A DNA stretch of 38,829 bases from an uncultured Campylobacter sp. Its GTDB lineage: Bacteria > Campylobacterota > Campylobacteria > Campylobacterales > Campylobacteraceae. Made by a program: the position numbers and the translations under genes. Where the stretch lies: assembly GCF_938045775.1 (NCBI RefSeq), contig NZ_CALIBH010000134.1, positions 1-38,829 on the forward strand, in the 5' to 3' direction. Each line of letters begins with the position of its first letter. Position 1 is the stretch's first letter. Below, piece by piece: positions 24,277 through 33,617 of this stretch. The notes under the pieces were generated by a model. That model saw only the letters and a list, made by a program, of their open reading frames with translations. It was not told where the DNA came from and made no database searches.

Positions 24277-24855
24277 TTAGCTTTGGCACAAAATTTCTAC
24301 AATCACCTGCGGCAATAGCTCATGCTCGATCTCGTGGATTTTGGCCTCGTAAGCCTCAAAGCTCATGCCCGCACTCTTTTCAAACGCGCGCTGAGCGATG
24401 ATCGCGCCGCCGTCAAGCTCCTCGCTAACCCAGTGCACGCTCACGCCGCCCACCTTCATATCGCTCTCAAAGCTCTGCTCTATCGCGTGCGCGCCCTTAA
24501 AAAGCGGCAGCAGCGACGGGTGCAAATTTATCGCGCGAATCTGCCTCGTAAAAACGGGCGTGAGAATCCGCATAAAGCCCGCAAGCACCGTAAGCTCCGC
24601 GCCACTTTTTTCGATCTCGCGCACGAGCGCGGCGTCGAATTCCTCGCGGCTAGCGAAGTCTTTGTGATTTAGGATCACGCTTTGAAGCCCGAATTTTGCC
24701 GCCTTTGCTATGCCTCCCGCATCCGCTTTGTTGCTTAGCGTTAGCACGACTTCGATCTTGGTTTCGCCAAAAACCTTACCGTGCAGCTTCTGCAGGATCG
24801 CCTCCAAATTTGAGCCGCTGCCGCTAAAAAGCACGGCGAGCTTTTTCACAACCAT
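24277..24855 (-). CDS. purN: Phosphoribosylglycinamide formyltransferase
   Basis: PurN (192 aa) transfers a formyl group from 10-formyl-tetrahydrofolate to GAR, the third step of purine synthesis. The phosphate-binding N-terminus AVLFSGSGSNLEAI, the catalytic block INLHPSLLPLFKGAHAIEQS with the active His, and HWVSEELDGGAII are all present. The Asn of the usual N-x-H-P-S pattern is N in INLHPS. Length is normal. The start overlaps the previous gene by 10 bases. Confidence 0.93.
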   Translation of the reverse strand: MVVKKLAVLFSGSGSNLEAILQKLHGKVFGETKIEVVLTLSNKADAGGIAKAAKFGLQSVILNHKDFASREEFDAALVREIEKSGAELTVLAGFMRILTPVFTRQIRAINLHPSLLPLFKGAHAIEQSFESDMKVGGVSVHWVSEELDGGAIIAQRAFEKSAGMSFEAYEAKIHEIEHELLPQVIVEILCQS

Positions 24856-26498
24856 TTTACCTCCTCGATGAGATCGAGCGGATTTAGCGCGTAGGAGTTT
24901 TTGGCGAAGGCGCGCGCGGCGAGTGCGTGGGCTAGGACGCCGCAGATTGAGGCTTGCAGAGGCGAGTAGCCTTGCGCGAGCAGCCCGCCGATGAGCCCTG
25001 CGAGTACGTCGCCGCTGCCGCCCTTTGCGAGCGCGGCACTGCCATTGTCGCAGACGTAGATGATGCCCTCTTGCGCGATGAGCGTATTTGCACCCTTTAG
25101 CACGAGCACGCCGCTAAATTTATCGCTCCACGCCTGCGCAAGCTCGAAGCGCCGCTCTTGCAGCTCGCTCACGCTAAGATCTGCGATGCCCACGATCCTT
25201 AAAAGCGAGCAAAACTCCTTCGGATGGGGTGTTAGGATTAAATTTGAATTGGCGTTTAGCAGGCTTAAAATTTCACGCTTGTAGCACAGATCGGCGTCGA
25301 TGACGCAGCTTTTGTCCCGCAGCGCGGCAAGATCGACCTTCCGCTCCCCGAGGCCGCAGCCGCAGACTACGACCCGCGCGGCATCGAATGAGCTTTTTTG
25401 CATCAAAATCGGGCTTAGATTTAACGGCCCCTCACTAACGACGCTAACGAGTCCGCTGCCGATCGCGTGAGCCGCCAGAGCCGCCATCTGCGCCGCTCCG
25501 CTCATCTGCCCGCTTACGACGTAGGTGTGCCCGAAGTCGCCCTTGTTGGTGTTTTGCTTCCTGCGCAGCGGCAGCTTCAGATCGCTTTTTTGAAGCAGAA
25601 AATATTCGCTCCCCCTTTCAAAATTTGAGCGCGAAATTCCAAGATTTGCGACCTTGATCCGCCCTACATAATCCTTCGCGCCGTCCGAAAACAGCGCGAG
25701 CTTTAACGCGCCCATCGTGATCGTCAGATCCGCGCAAAATGCACCGCCTAAAATGCGCCCGAGCTTATCGATGCCGCTTGGGATATCAACTGCGATTTTT
25801 AGCGATTTTGCGCTATTTGCGAGAGATAAAATTTCACAAATTTCAGCGCTTATCGGTTTGTTTAAACCGCTGCCAAAAATCCCGTCGATTATGCAGTCTG
25901 CGTTTATAATCTCATCGCGCAGAACGCTCAGTTCGCTGCAATCGTTGCCTAGATTGCTGCATTCGTCGCCGTGCCCCGCGATCTCAAATTTAGCGCTCGT
26001 AAATTTCTCGCTTAATTTATCGTCGCCGCCTGAAATGTCCGTGCTGCTTAGGCTTTCGCGCTCGTTATCGGGCTTGTCATCACAAGAGCCGGCGCCCTTT
26101 AAAGAGGACCCCTCTGCGCTTTCATGCGCACAAGCATCCTTGCTAGATGCGCTGTCTGCGTGCTTGCAAGCATTTTTTGCGCTTGCGATGTTGATAAGCC
26201 TAACGCCCGCAGTCCGCGCCGCTTCCGTTTGAAATTTACCCGTCGCGCTTCTGTTTTGAAGCACGCAAAGCGCCGTGCAGCTAAAATCGCCGCTTAGCTT
26301 TCGCAGCGCCGCCATCGCGTCCGCGCCGTTATTTCCGCCGCCGCAAAGCGCCAAAATGTGCGAACCCTTTTTGAGCCGCTTTCTGATCTCGCGCTCGATC
26401 CTGCCTGCGGCGTTTTCCATTAAAATTTGCTCGCTAAGTCCAAATTTTGCGCTAGCCCGCGCGTCGAGTTCCTCGGTGCTAAAGAAAATTTTTTTCAA
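24846..26498 (-). CDS. nnr: Bifunctional NAD(P)H-hydrate repair enzyme (epimerase + ADP-dependent dehydratase)
   Basis: Two-domain repair enzyme (550 aa). The N-terminal epimerase domain (YjeF_N) has LCGGGNNGADAMAALR (51-66) and DGIFGSGL (205-212), and the C-terminal ribokinase-like dehydratase has FGHTYVVSGQMSGAAQMAA and the catalytic region KGGSGDVLAGLIGGLLAQG. Residues about 105-190, inside the epimerase domain between two core strands, are a low-complexity acidic and Cys-rich insertion (for example KNACKHADSASSKDACAHES) absent from the family as I know it. It probably loops out. Overlaps comM by 4 bases and purN by 10. Confidence 0.92.
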   Translation of the reverse strand: MKKIFFSTEELDARASAKFGLSEQILMENAAGRIEREIRKRLKKGSHILALCGGGNNGADAMAALRKLSGDFSCTALCVLQNRSATGKFQTEAARTAGVRLINIASAKNACKHADSASSKDACAHESAEGSSLKGAGSCDDKPDNERESLSSTDISGGDDKLSEKFTSAKFEIAGHGDECSNLGNDCSELSVLRDEIINADCIIDGIFGSGLNKPISAEICEILSLANSAKSLKIAVDIPSGIDKLGRILGGAFCADLTITMGALKLALFSDGAKDYVGRIKVANLGISRSNFERGSEYFLLQKSDLKLPLRRKQNTNKGDFGHTYVVSGQMSGAAQMAALAAHAIGSGLVSVVSEGPLNLSPILMQKSSFDAARVVVCGCGLGERKVDLAALRDKSCVIDADLCYKREILSLLNANSNLILTPHPKEFCSLLRIVGIADLSVSELQERRFELAQAWSDKFSGVLVLKGANTLIAQEGIIYVCDNGSAALAKGGSGDVLAGLIGGLLAQGYSPLQASICGVLAHALAARAFAKNSYALNPLDLIEEVKWL

Positions 26499-28012
26499 AT
26501 TTCGCTCCTTATGCGAAAGCTAAGAGCCTCCAAAATATGCGCCTTGGCGATGATTTCGGCGCCTGCTAGATCGGCGATAGTGCGCGCGAGCTTTAGCGTC
26601 TTATTTACGCCGCGCTGCGAAAGATCGTAGCGGGTGATCGCGGTTTGCAAAACCTCTCGCGCAGCGCTTTCACAGATGCAAAATTTTTCGGTATCCTCGT
26701 CGCGCAGCTTTGCGTTTAGCTCGCTCTGTCCGCGAGCCTTTTGCGCGCGAAACGCCCGCAGCACCGCATCTGCCATCTTCTCGCTGCAAACGTCGCTTCT
26801 GTCGTCCGCGCCGGTATCATCCATCGCTACGTATATGTCGATGCGATCGAGCAGCGGCGCAGAGATCGTGTTTTTGTAGCGCCTGATATCGTTTAGCGAG
26901 CAGGTGCAGGTGAGGTTTTTGGAGAACAGATTTCCGCACGGGCAGGGGTTTTGCGCCGCGACGAAGATAAATTTCGTTTGGTATTCGACCTTGGAATTTA
27001 CGCGCGAAATCAAAATTCTATTATCCTCCAGCGGCTCGCGCAGGCTCTCTAAAATTTGCTTGCCGAAGTGCGGCAGCTCGTCGAAAAACAGCTCGCCGCC
27101 GTTTGCGAGCGCGACCTCGCCGATCTTTGCGCCGCTACTGCCGCCGCCGAAAATCGAGCTGCGCGTGCTGGTGTGGTGCGGCGAGCGGAAGGGGCGCAGC
27201 GCGCTAAAATCGACGTCTTTGTTATTTAGCGACTCGTAGGCGCACGAGAGCAGCACTTCGCTCAGGCTCTGCGGCGGTAGAATTCTGGCTATCCGCTTTG
27301 CGCACATACTTTTGCCGCAGCCCGGGCTGCCCTCAAAGAGGATATTGTGCATGCCACACGCGGCGATCAGGCTCGCGCGCTTGGCGCGCTTTTGCCCTTT
27401 GACGTCTTTGAAATCGAGCGAAAAATCGCGGTTGGGAACGTAAGCTTGCCCGTCAATCTCCACGACATTTTTAAAAAGCGGATGGGTTTCTCGTATTAGC
27501 CTGCTTGCGGCGAACTCCTCGTCTAAAAAAAATCTGACCGCGTCGCTTAGGCTATCTACTGCATAAACGTCGTAGTTTGGGATCGTGCAGGCCTTTAGAG
27601 CGATACTTTGCGGCACTAAAATTTTAGCGCGCTTCACCTTCGTGCTTAAAAAAAGTAGGATCGAAAAGAGGCTCGCCGTGCTCTTTAAGCTGCCGTCTAA
27701 ACCGAGCTCGCCGAATACGAAGAAATCGCCGTCGATGCGCTCTTTTTGCAGCGCGATTAGAAGCGCGATCGCAAGATCGAAGTGCGAGCCGTTTTTGGGC
27801 GTATCGGAGGGGGAGAGATTTATGATGATTTTGGATGCGGGAAATTTAAAATTTAAGCTCACAAGAGCGGCTTTTACGCGGCTTTCGCTCTCTTTTATCG
27901 TAGCTCCCGCAAGGCCTACGATATTAAATCCCGGCAGCCCCCGCACGAATGTCGACTCAACCTCTACGGGGATCAGAGCATCCGTGAAGGCAGCGCATTT
28001 TAGGGATTTCAT
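26495..28012 (-). CDS. comM: ComM/YifB-family AAA+ Mg-chelatase-like protein
   Basis: A 505-residue AAA+ protein related to ComM, a hexameric helicase that aids branch migration in natural transformation. An N-terminal LonC-like domain (about 1-170, VEVESTFVRGLPGFNIVGLA) precedes the AAA+ core with Walker A EGSPGCGKSM (about 223-232), Walker B GELFFDELPHF, and a zinc-binding CPCGN...CTC stretch. The C-terminal YifB domain ends RGVNKTLKLARTIADLAG. Length is normal. It overlaps def by 4 bases. Confidence 0.9.
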   Translation of the reverse strand: MKSLKCAAFTDALIPVEVESTFVRGLPGFNIVGLAGATIKESESRVKAALVSLNFKFPASKIIINLSPSDTPKNGSHFDLAIALLIALQKERIDGDFFVFGELGLDGSLKSTASLFSILLFLSTKVKRAKILVPQSIALKACTIPNYDVYAVDSLSDAVRFFLDEEFAASRLIRETHPLFKNVVEIDGQAYVPNRDFSLDFKDVKGQKRAKRASLIAACGMHNILFEGSPGCGKSMCAKRIARILPPQSLSEVLLSCAYESLNNKDVDFSALRPFRSPHHTSTRSSIFGGGSSGAKIGEVALANGGELFFDELPHFGKQILESLREPLEDNRILISRVNSKVEYQTKFIFVAAQNPCPCGNLFSKNLTCTCSLNDIRRYKNTISAPLLDRIDIYVAMDDTGADDRSDVCSEKMADAVLRAFRAQKARGQSELNAKLRDEDTEKFCICESAAREVLQTAITRYDLSQRGVNKTLKLARTIADLAGAEIIAKAHILEALSFRIRSEI

Positions 28013-28527
28013 TTCGATTTTTCTTTTAGGCTTTTTTTGAATTCTTTATCAAATTTTTTGCGTTTATTGTATCCGATACGCTCGATGAAAAGATGCCCGT
28101 CAAGGTGATCCATCTCGTGCTGGATACAGACGGCTAGCAGCTCGCTAGCGTCCATTTCGTGGGTATTGCCGGCGCGGTCTTGAAACTGCACCGTAATAAA
28201 CTCGGCGCGTGTGACGTCCTCATAAAAGCCGGGCACCGACAGGCAGCCCTCCTGAAATACGACCTCGCCTTCCTTTTTTAAAATTTGCGGATTGATGATC
28301 TCGATGAGGTCTTTTTTGTCTTGGATTTTTTCCTCATTGGCTAAATTTATGATCAAAGCGCGCACGGGCCTTCCTACCTGGATGGCAGCAAGGCCTATGC
28401 CGTTTTTTGCGATCATCGTCTCATACATATCGTCCAAAAGCTTGCCCAGCGCCGCGTCGAATTTCACGACCTCGGTCGATCTTTGATAAAGCTTTTTATT
28501 CGGATAAGTAAGGACGTCCAGGATCAT
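28009..28527 (-). CDS. def: Peptide deformylase
   Basis: Metal-dependent enzyme (172 aa) that removes the formyl group from new proteins. All three motifs are present: GIGLAAIQVG, EGCLSVPG (metal-binding Cys) and HEMDHLDG (two metal-binding His and catalytic Glu). It begins directly after the clpP stop. The order tig-clpP-def groups proteins that act on nascent or misfolded chains. Confidence 0.95.
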   Translation of the reverse strand: MILDVLTYPNKKLYQRSTEVVKFDAALGKLLDDMYETMIAKNGIGLAAIQVGRPVRALIINLANEEKIQDKKDLIEIINPQILKKEGEVVFQEGCLSVPGFYEDVTRAEFITVQFQDRAGNTHEMDASELLAVCIQHEMDHLDGHLFIERIGYNKRKKFDKEFKKSLKEKSK

Positions 28528-29112
28528 CTATTTAAAGCTCTTTTGAAGTACTTGATCGATCAAGCCGTATTGCACGGCATCCTCGGCGCTCATGAAAAAG
28601 TCGCGATCGGTGTCCTTTTCGACCTGCGCGAGATCTTTGCCGGAATTTTGCGAAAGGATATTGTTTAAAATTTCTTTCATTCGTAAAATTTCTTTAGCTT
28701 GGATTTCGATGTCGGTAGCTTGACCCTGCGCGCCGCCTAGGGGCTGGTGGATCATTATGCGCGAGTTTGGAAGCGCGTAGCGTTTGCCTTTTGCGCCGCA
28801 GCTTAGCAAAAACGCTCCCATCGACGCCGCTTGACCGATGCAGATCGTGCTTACGTCGGGTTTGATGTAATTCATCGTGTCATAAATGCTAAATCCGCTC
28901 GTAACCACGCCGCCAGGGGAGTTGATGTATAGATAGATATCCTTATCCGGATCCTCCGCCTCCAAAAACAGAAGCTGCGCGACGATCGAGCTTGCCACTG
29001 TGTCGTCGATCTCACCGCTAAGCATTACGATACGGTCTTTTAGCAGCCTCGAGTAGATGTCGTAGCTGCGCTCTCCGCGACTAGTTTGTTCGATAACGTA
29101 AGGAATCACCAT
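28528..29112 (-). CDS. clpP: ATP-dependent Clp protease proteolytic subunit
   Basis: ClpP (194 aa), the serine peptidase barrel that works with ClpX or ClpA. The catalytic triad is S97 (GQAASMGA), H122 (IMIHQP) and D171. Near the N-terminus RGERSYDIYSRLLKDRI is the usual ClpP block. It abuts tig and def with no spacer, so the three are one transcript. Confidence 0.96.
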   Translation of the reverse strand: MVIPYVIEQTSRGERSYDIYSRLLKDRIVMLSGEIDDTVASSIVAQLLFLEAEDPDKDIYLYINSPGGVVTSGFSIYDTMNYIKPDVSTICIGQAASMGAFLLSCGAKGKRYALPNSRIMIHQPLGGAQGQATDIEIQAKEILRMKEILNNILSQNSGKDLAQVEKDTDRDFFMSAEDAVQYGLIDQVLQKSFK

Positions 29113-30426
29113 CTATTCGCCCTTCTCTTCTTTTTTGCCCTGCTTTGAGAAAATATCGTTAAATAGCTTCTCCTCTATAAGTGCCATTTTAACGGCCGGC
29201 AGCATGCCGTTGTTGCGGTATCTATTTAGATGCTCCTTCGGATCGGCGCCGTAGGTGTAGGCTTCCATATAGACCGCTTGGACGAGCTCCTGATCGCTCA
29301 CGTCGATCTTGCGCTTTTTGGCTAGCTCGTCGATTAAAAATGTAAGTTTGACGCTGTTTTCGGCAGCCTTTCTAAACTCTTCGCGCTTTTTATCCAGGGC
29401 GTCTTTGTTGTTTTTAAATTCCTCGATCTGCTCTTTTGAAAAGCCGCTCCAGGCGTTGTTAAATTGCAAATTAATCTCCTGCTCGACGATCGCTTTTGGA
29501 AGCGCGAAGTTAAATTTCTCGGCGAGCGCGTCGGCAAATTTAGGCTTTAGATCCTCATTTATCAGCTTTTGAAGCTTATCGTTTTTGATGCGCTCTTTGA
29601 TGCGCGCTTCAAATTTCTCCTTGCTTGGCTCTTTCTCGCCCGGAAGTGCTTGCTTTAGCTCCTCCTCGCCGAGCTCTTTGGCAGGTTTTTTAGCCTGAAT
29701 TTCGTGAAGCTTGACTTTAAAAATCGCGTCCTTGCCGGCTAAGCTTTTCGCGCCGTAATCTTGCGGAAATTTAACCGCCACGTCGCGCTCTTCGCCCACT
29801 CTAAGTCCGATCATTCCGTCTTCAAAGCCAGGGATAAATTGATTTGAGCCGATCTGAAGGACGTAATCCTCGGCCTTGCCGCCGTCGAATGGCTTGCCGT
29901 CCACGAAGCCTTCGAAGTCGAATTTCGCAAAATCGTCTTTGGCTAGAATTTTTTTGTTGGTCTTAGAAAGTGGAGCGATCATCTGCAAAAATTCCGCTAC
30001 TTTCTCGTCGATCTCTTTTTGGGTAACGCGCGGGCTGCTAAATTTCGGGATCAGCTCCTCGTACCCTTCTACGCTAACTTCTGGTCTGAAAGAAATTTCG
30101 ATCTGCACGTCGATATCGCCGTTTTTTTCATCAAATTTAGAAAAGACCGGCTCGGATAAAATTTCTTCCTGTTTTTTCTTTAAAATTTTAAGAGACTCAT
30201 CGATCATATCTTTAAGAAGTTCCTGCTTTGCATCGCCCTCAAGCTGCTTGCTGTATCGCTTCAAAACCACCGCGGTAGGCACTTTGCCCTGTCTGAATCC
30301 ATCGATTCTTAGCTGCTTGGAGGCCTTTTTGGCTAGCTCTTCTACTTTTGCCGCGATCTGCTTTGCTTCGATCTTGCTCGCAGCTACCGCATTCGCGGCG
30401 TCTTTCATTTTTGCTTTTACTTCCAT
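29113..30426 (-). CDS. tig: Trigger factor
   Basis: Ribosome-bound chaperone and prolyl isomerase (437 aa). The N-terminal ribosome-binding domain has RIDGFRQGKVP (a signature F-x-x-G-x-x-P), the FKBP domain spans about 150-240 (FDFEGFVDGKPFDGG, VLQIGSNQFIPGFEDG), and the C-terminal helical arms follow. The start ATG follows an AAAGGA site. It is the first gene of the reverse-strand operon that runs down to purN. Confidence 0.95.
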   Translation of the reverse strand: MEVKAKMKDAANAVAASKIEAKQIAAKVEELAKKASKQLRIDGFRQGKVPTAVVLKRYSKQLEGDAKQELLKDMIDESLKILKKKQEEILSEPVFSKFDEKNGDIDVQIEISFRPEVSVEGYEELIPKFSSPRVTQKEIDEKVAEFLQMIAPLSKTNKKILAKDDFAKFDFEGFVDGKPFDGGKAEDYVLQIGSNQFIPGFEDGMIGLRVGEERDVAVKFPQDYGAKSLAGKDAIFKVKLHEIQAKKPAKELGEEELKQALPGEKEPSKEKFEARIKERIKNDKLQKLINEDLKPKFADALAEKFNFALPKAIVEQEINLQFNNAWSGFSKEQIEEFKNNKDALDKKREEFRKAAENSVKLTFLIDELAKKRKIDVSDQELVQAVYMEAYTYGADPKEHLNRYRNNGMLPAVKMALIEEKLFNDIFSKQGKKEEKGE

Positions 30427-30550
30427 AAAATTCCTTTAGAAAATTTAAAAATAGTTGGTAATATATCAAAAAATTTCTTATTTAAAGTATAAATTCCTAA
30501 AATTTGCCGAGCCTAAGCGGTTTGTATTTATCAAAATTTTAAAATTTTAA

Positions 30551-30579
30551 AAGCCTGCCTTAAAATTTAAAGCGGGCTT
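30551..30579 (-). terminator. Rho-independent terminator after the TonB-dependent receptor
   Basis: On the reverse strand AAGCCCGC and GCAGGCTT form an 8-bp stem (one G-T pair) around a 13-base A/T loop, followed by TTAAAATTTT. It lies 5 bases past the receptor's stop. Confidence 0.6.
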
Positions 30580-30583
30580 GAGG

Positions 30584-32734
30584 TTAAAATTTTACCGATA
30601 CGTTAAATATAAACTGCCGCGCGTAGCCCATTTGAATAGGTATCACACTCGTGGTCGTGCCGGTCGAGGATGAGGTATAGTATTTTTTGTCGGTCAAATT
30701 TTTGACGTTAAACGAAAAATTCGTATCATAGCCCGAAATTTTAGTATCGTAGCTCACGAAGGCGTCATAAATTACGGCGTGAGGCAGCTTAAACGCCGTT
30801 CCTGCGGGCACGCTCGGTAGGTTCGTGCGCATATAATAGGTGTACCACGAGCCGAAATATCGCGCGCCGCCGCCCAGCCTAAGCCCCTTTGTGCCTAGAT
30901 GCGCGAAATCGTAGTTGGCAAATAGGCTTGCTTGGTGCTTCGGCGTCGCTTCCAGCGGTTTGCCAATTAGCACCGCAAAAGCGCCGTCGTCCTCACGCAC
31001 TCTCGTTTTGGTATATGCATAGCTCGCCGACATGCTAAGTCCCTGCGTCACGCGCCCGTTTATATCGATCTCAAATCCTCGCGAGCGAGCCTTGCCGATC
31101 GTCTCGCTTATATTATTTACCGTCCGCAGGATGTTCCTTTTATCGATATTAAACACCGCCGCACCCGCAGTGACGCGATCGTTTTGAAATTTAGTGCCGA
31201 GCTCTACGGATTTGCCTTCCTCCGGCTTTAGATCGCCGCCTATCGCCTCGCCTATGGACATCTGCGGCGTGAAGCTTTGCGCGTAGTTAGTATATACCGA
31301 CCACTGCGGGCTTAACAGATACAAAAGCCCGCCCTGATAGGTCGTAGTGGCCTTTTTCTGATCGGTGTTGTTCGGTCCTTGCCAGCTTTGTTTGGCTACT
31401 TGATCGTAAAATTCCCTACGCACGCCCAAAGAAAGTATTAACTCGTCGGTTAAATTTATATTATCTTGCGTGTAAAGCCCGATCGTTCTTAGCTTTTGAT
31501 ATTGTATTTTTGGCTCTCTATTGTTCGTTAAGACGGCGCCCGAAGCGGTCTGTCCGGTAAGCATATTGATGCGTCCAGCGGTGCCTTTTAGCGCGCCCGG
31601 GCGGTATCTGTAGTAATTTTTGTAATCCGTGCCGAAAAGGACGTCGTGCTTAAGCGGGCCCGTTTCAAATTTGCCGTTTAGCGTGATGCTTGCTGCGTGC
31701 GTGCGGTGTATGAAATTATCGTAGTAGTTATACGATCGCGTCGTGCCGGTAAGGCCTTGGGGCGTGAATGGATTGTTCGGACGGACGTAGCCGTATTCGT
31801 GCTTGCTACGCGAGAAAGCATAGGCGCCTTTTAATATCCAATCCTCGTTAAATTCTTTCTCAAAGCCGAAATCAACCGTATCTAGCTTGCTTTGTAGTTT
31901 ATTTACCGGCTCGTCGAAGCGGACTTTGCCGCTGCCGTAAATTTTACCCGTACTCGGCACTAAAAACGCGCCGCGATCCACCGGATCGGTAGAGCGGCTA
32001 TGGGTGTAGCCTAAGTTTATCGAATAATCATCTCCTTGATACGCAAGCGACGGCGCAAAGAGCGTGTTTTTTATACCGCCGAAATTTCGCCAATAATCCT
32101 TCGCGTAGTAATCGAATATAAATCTATACGCAAAGCCGCTATCTGCGATCGGCCCTGTAGTATCAAATCCCGCGTCCCAATAGTTGCGATTGCCCAGCCC
32201 ACCCCAAATTTCATTTATAAACTCATACTGCGGCTTTTTGGTTACCATGTTTATGACGCCGCCCGGTTGCTGCGCGCCGTAGAGCATGCTCGCGGGCCCT
32301 TTTAGAACCTCGACGGATTGAATAGTTTTATTGTAGTTGTGCATTACGGCGCCCGGCACGCCGTTGCGCATAATCGAGCCGTCGCGACCCTCGCCGAAGC
32401 CGCGCTTGATGATCGCATCGAAAATATTTCCCGTCGTATTTGCATAGCTTATGCCGCTTACGTTTTGCAGCGATTCCGCTAGAGTTTCTGGCTTTTTGTC
32501 CTTTAGATGCTGCTGCGTTACAACATTTACGGTTTGCGGAATTTCTAAAATTCTCTTAGTCGTCTTGCCGATCTCGCTACGTACGGCACGGTAGCCGTCG
32601 TCGTTATTCGCCCATTCTACGACCTCGATATCGCCTAGGTTTTCGCCCGAGGCGGAGTTTGCTGCGGCGTTTTGTTCGGCGCAAGCAAAAGAAAAAAGCG
32701 CCAAAGCCGCGCCAAAACTCATCTTAAATTTCAT
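30584..32734 (-). CDS. TonB-dependent siderophore receptor
   Basis: Outer-membrane receptor (716 aa). A signal peptide (MKFKMSFGAALALFSFACA) precedes a TonB-box-like stretch (GDIEVVEWANN), the plug domain (IPQTVNVVTQQHLKDKKPET, then SVEVLKGPASMLYGAQQPGG) and a 22-strand barrel ending in IFNVSVKF with a terminal aromatic residue. The plug sequence puts it with ferric hydroxamate / FhuE-FpvA-like siderophore receptors, but the ligand cannot be read from sequence. A Fur-like site lies upstream, so iron control is likely. It stands alone, divergent from folE. Confidence 0.9.
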   Translation of the reverse strand: MKFKMSFGAALALFSFACAEQNAAANSASGENLGDIEVVEWANNDDGYRAVRSEIGKTTKRILEIPQTVNVVTQQHLKDKKPETLAESLQNVSGISYANTTGNIFDAIIKRGFGEGRDGSIMRNGVPGAVMHNYNKTIQSVEVLKGPASMLYGAQQPGGVINMVTKKPQYEFINEIWGGLGNRNYWDAGFDTTGPIADSGFAYRFIFDYYAKDYWRNFGGIKNTLFAPSLAYQGDDYSINLGYTHSRSTDPVDRGAFLVPSTGKIYGSGKVRFDEPVNKLQSKLDTVDFGFEKEFNEDWILKGAYAFSRSKHEYGYVRPNNPFTPQGLTGTTRSYNYYDNFIHRTHAASITLNGKFETGPLKHDVLFGTDYKNYYRYRPGALKGTAGRINMLTGQTASGAVLTNNREPKIQYQKLRTIGLYTQDNINLTDELILSLGVRREFYDQVAKQSWQGPNNTDQKKATTTYQGGLLYLLSPQWSVYTNYAQSFTPQMSIGEAIGGDLKPEEGKSVELGTKFQNDRVTAGAAVFNIDKRNILRTVNNISETIGKARSRGFEIDINGRVTQGLSMSASYAYTKTRVREDDGAFAVLIGKPLEATPKHQASLFANYDFAHLGTKGLRLGGGARYFGSWYTYYMRTNLPSVPAGTAFKLPHAVIYDAFVSYDTKISGYDTNFSFNVKNLTDKKYYTSSSTGTTTSVIPIQMGYARQFIFNVSVKF

Positions 32735-32799
32735 TACCGAACTCCTTGTAGATAAAGCTTATCGAAACGGCGGATTTTAAACAAAAATTTCTTAAATTT

Positions 32800-32835
32800 A
32801 AATATATTATCATTAACATAATGAGATTGATAAAA
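32800..32835 (-). promoter_or_regulatory. Candidate Fur-binding region
   Basis: The stretch AATATATTATCATTAACA (32800-32819 region) and the following TAATGAGATTGATAAAA contain overlapping Fur-like half sites (ATTATCATTA, TTGATAA). It is about 70-100 bases upstream of the siderophore receptor start, where a Fur box would act. Confidence 0.45.
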
Positions 32836-32921
32836 TTTCGCGCGAAATTTTAAAATTTATCAGCGTTATAAAAGGCGTTTTTGAGTAATATCGCGCATCG
32901 ATCTTTAAGGAATTGCTAAAA

Positions 32922-33506
32922 ATGGACGAAAAAAGCCGAGCTAAATTTGAAAGCTGTGTGTCGCAGATGCTTGAAATTTTAGGCGAGGATCCGAGGCGCG
33001 ACGGGCTTGCGAAGACGCCTGAGCGCGTGGCTAAAGCCTATGAGTTTCTAACTAGCGGCTACGAGCTGGATCCAAAAGAAATTTTAAACGACGCGCTGTT
33101 TGAGAGCAGCAACAACGAGATGGTTTTGATAAAAGATATAGAATTTTATAGCCTCTGCGAGCACCATCTGCTGCCTATCATCGGGCGCGCGCATGTCGCG
33201 TATATCCCGAATAAAAAGGTCGTGGGGCTTAGCAAAATTCCGCGCATGGTAAATATTTTCGCGCGCAGGCTGCAGATCCAAGAGCAGCTTACCGAGCAGA
33301 TCGCAAGCGCCATCGAGGAGGTGATCCATCCGCTCGGCGTGGGCGTAGTGCTGCAGGCGCGACACATGTGCATGGAGATGCGCGGCGTGCAAAAGATCAA
33401 CTCGACCACGACTACGTCGGCGCTGCGAGGGCTTTTTATTAGCCGAAACGACACGCGTAAGGAATTTTTCGATCTAATAAATTCTCCGAAAACTTTCGGT
33501 TTTTAA
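32922..33506 (+). CDS. folE: GTP cyclohydrolase I
   Basis: First enzyme of folate / pterin synthesis (194 aa): GTP to dihydroneopterin triphosphate. Visible: RDGLAKTPERVAKAYEFL, the zinc-binding FYSLCEHHLLP (Cys and His) and ARHMCMEMRGVQ, with zinc Cys again. The ATG at 32922 has AAGGA 10 bases upstream; a TTG three codons earlier is too close to that site. Length is normal. Confidence 0.94.
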   Translation: MDEKSRAKFESCVSQMLEILGEDPRRDGLAKTPERVAKAYEFLTSGYELDPKEILNDALFESSNNEMVLIKDIEFYSLCEHHLLPIIGRAHVAYIPNKKVVGLSKIPRMVNIFARRLQIQEQLTEQIASAIEEVIHPLGVGVVLQARHMCMEMRGVQKINSTTTTSALRGLFISRNDTRKEFFDLINSPKTFGF

Positions 33507-33540
33507 AACTGCAAGCGTTAAAGAAAAATTTAGCAATTAT

Positions 33541-33599
33541 GTTATATTATCGTGCGAAATTGATAAAAGAGCGAAATTGTCTGATTAAATTTCAGACAA
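33541..33599 (+). promoter_or_regulatory. nifS promoter and 8-bp inverted repeat
   Basis: TATATTAT at about 33543-33550 is a likely -10 element. Between it and the nifS start is a perfect inverted repeat, TTGTCTGA (33577-33584) and TCAGACAA (33592-33599) around TTAAATT, ending 18 bases before the ATG. It could be an operator or a 5'-UTR hairpin controlling the Fe-S genes. Confidence 0.5.
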
Positions 33600-33617
33600 A
33601 TTTTAGAAAGGAATTTT

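Noticed and set aside
24149..24289. Longer start for the DUF3137 protein at 24289
   Set aside because: The extra 47 residues are translated A/T-rich intergenic DNA and overlap the 3' end of purN; the ATG at 24148 has a purine-rich site.
32913..32921. TTG start for folE
   Set aside because: Only one base from the AAGGA site; the ATG at 32922 has usable spacing.
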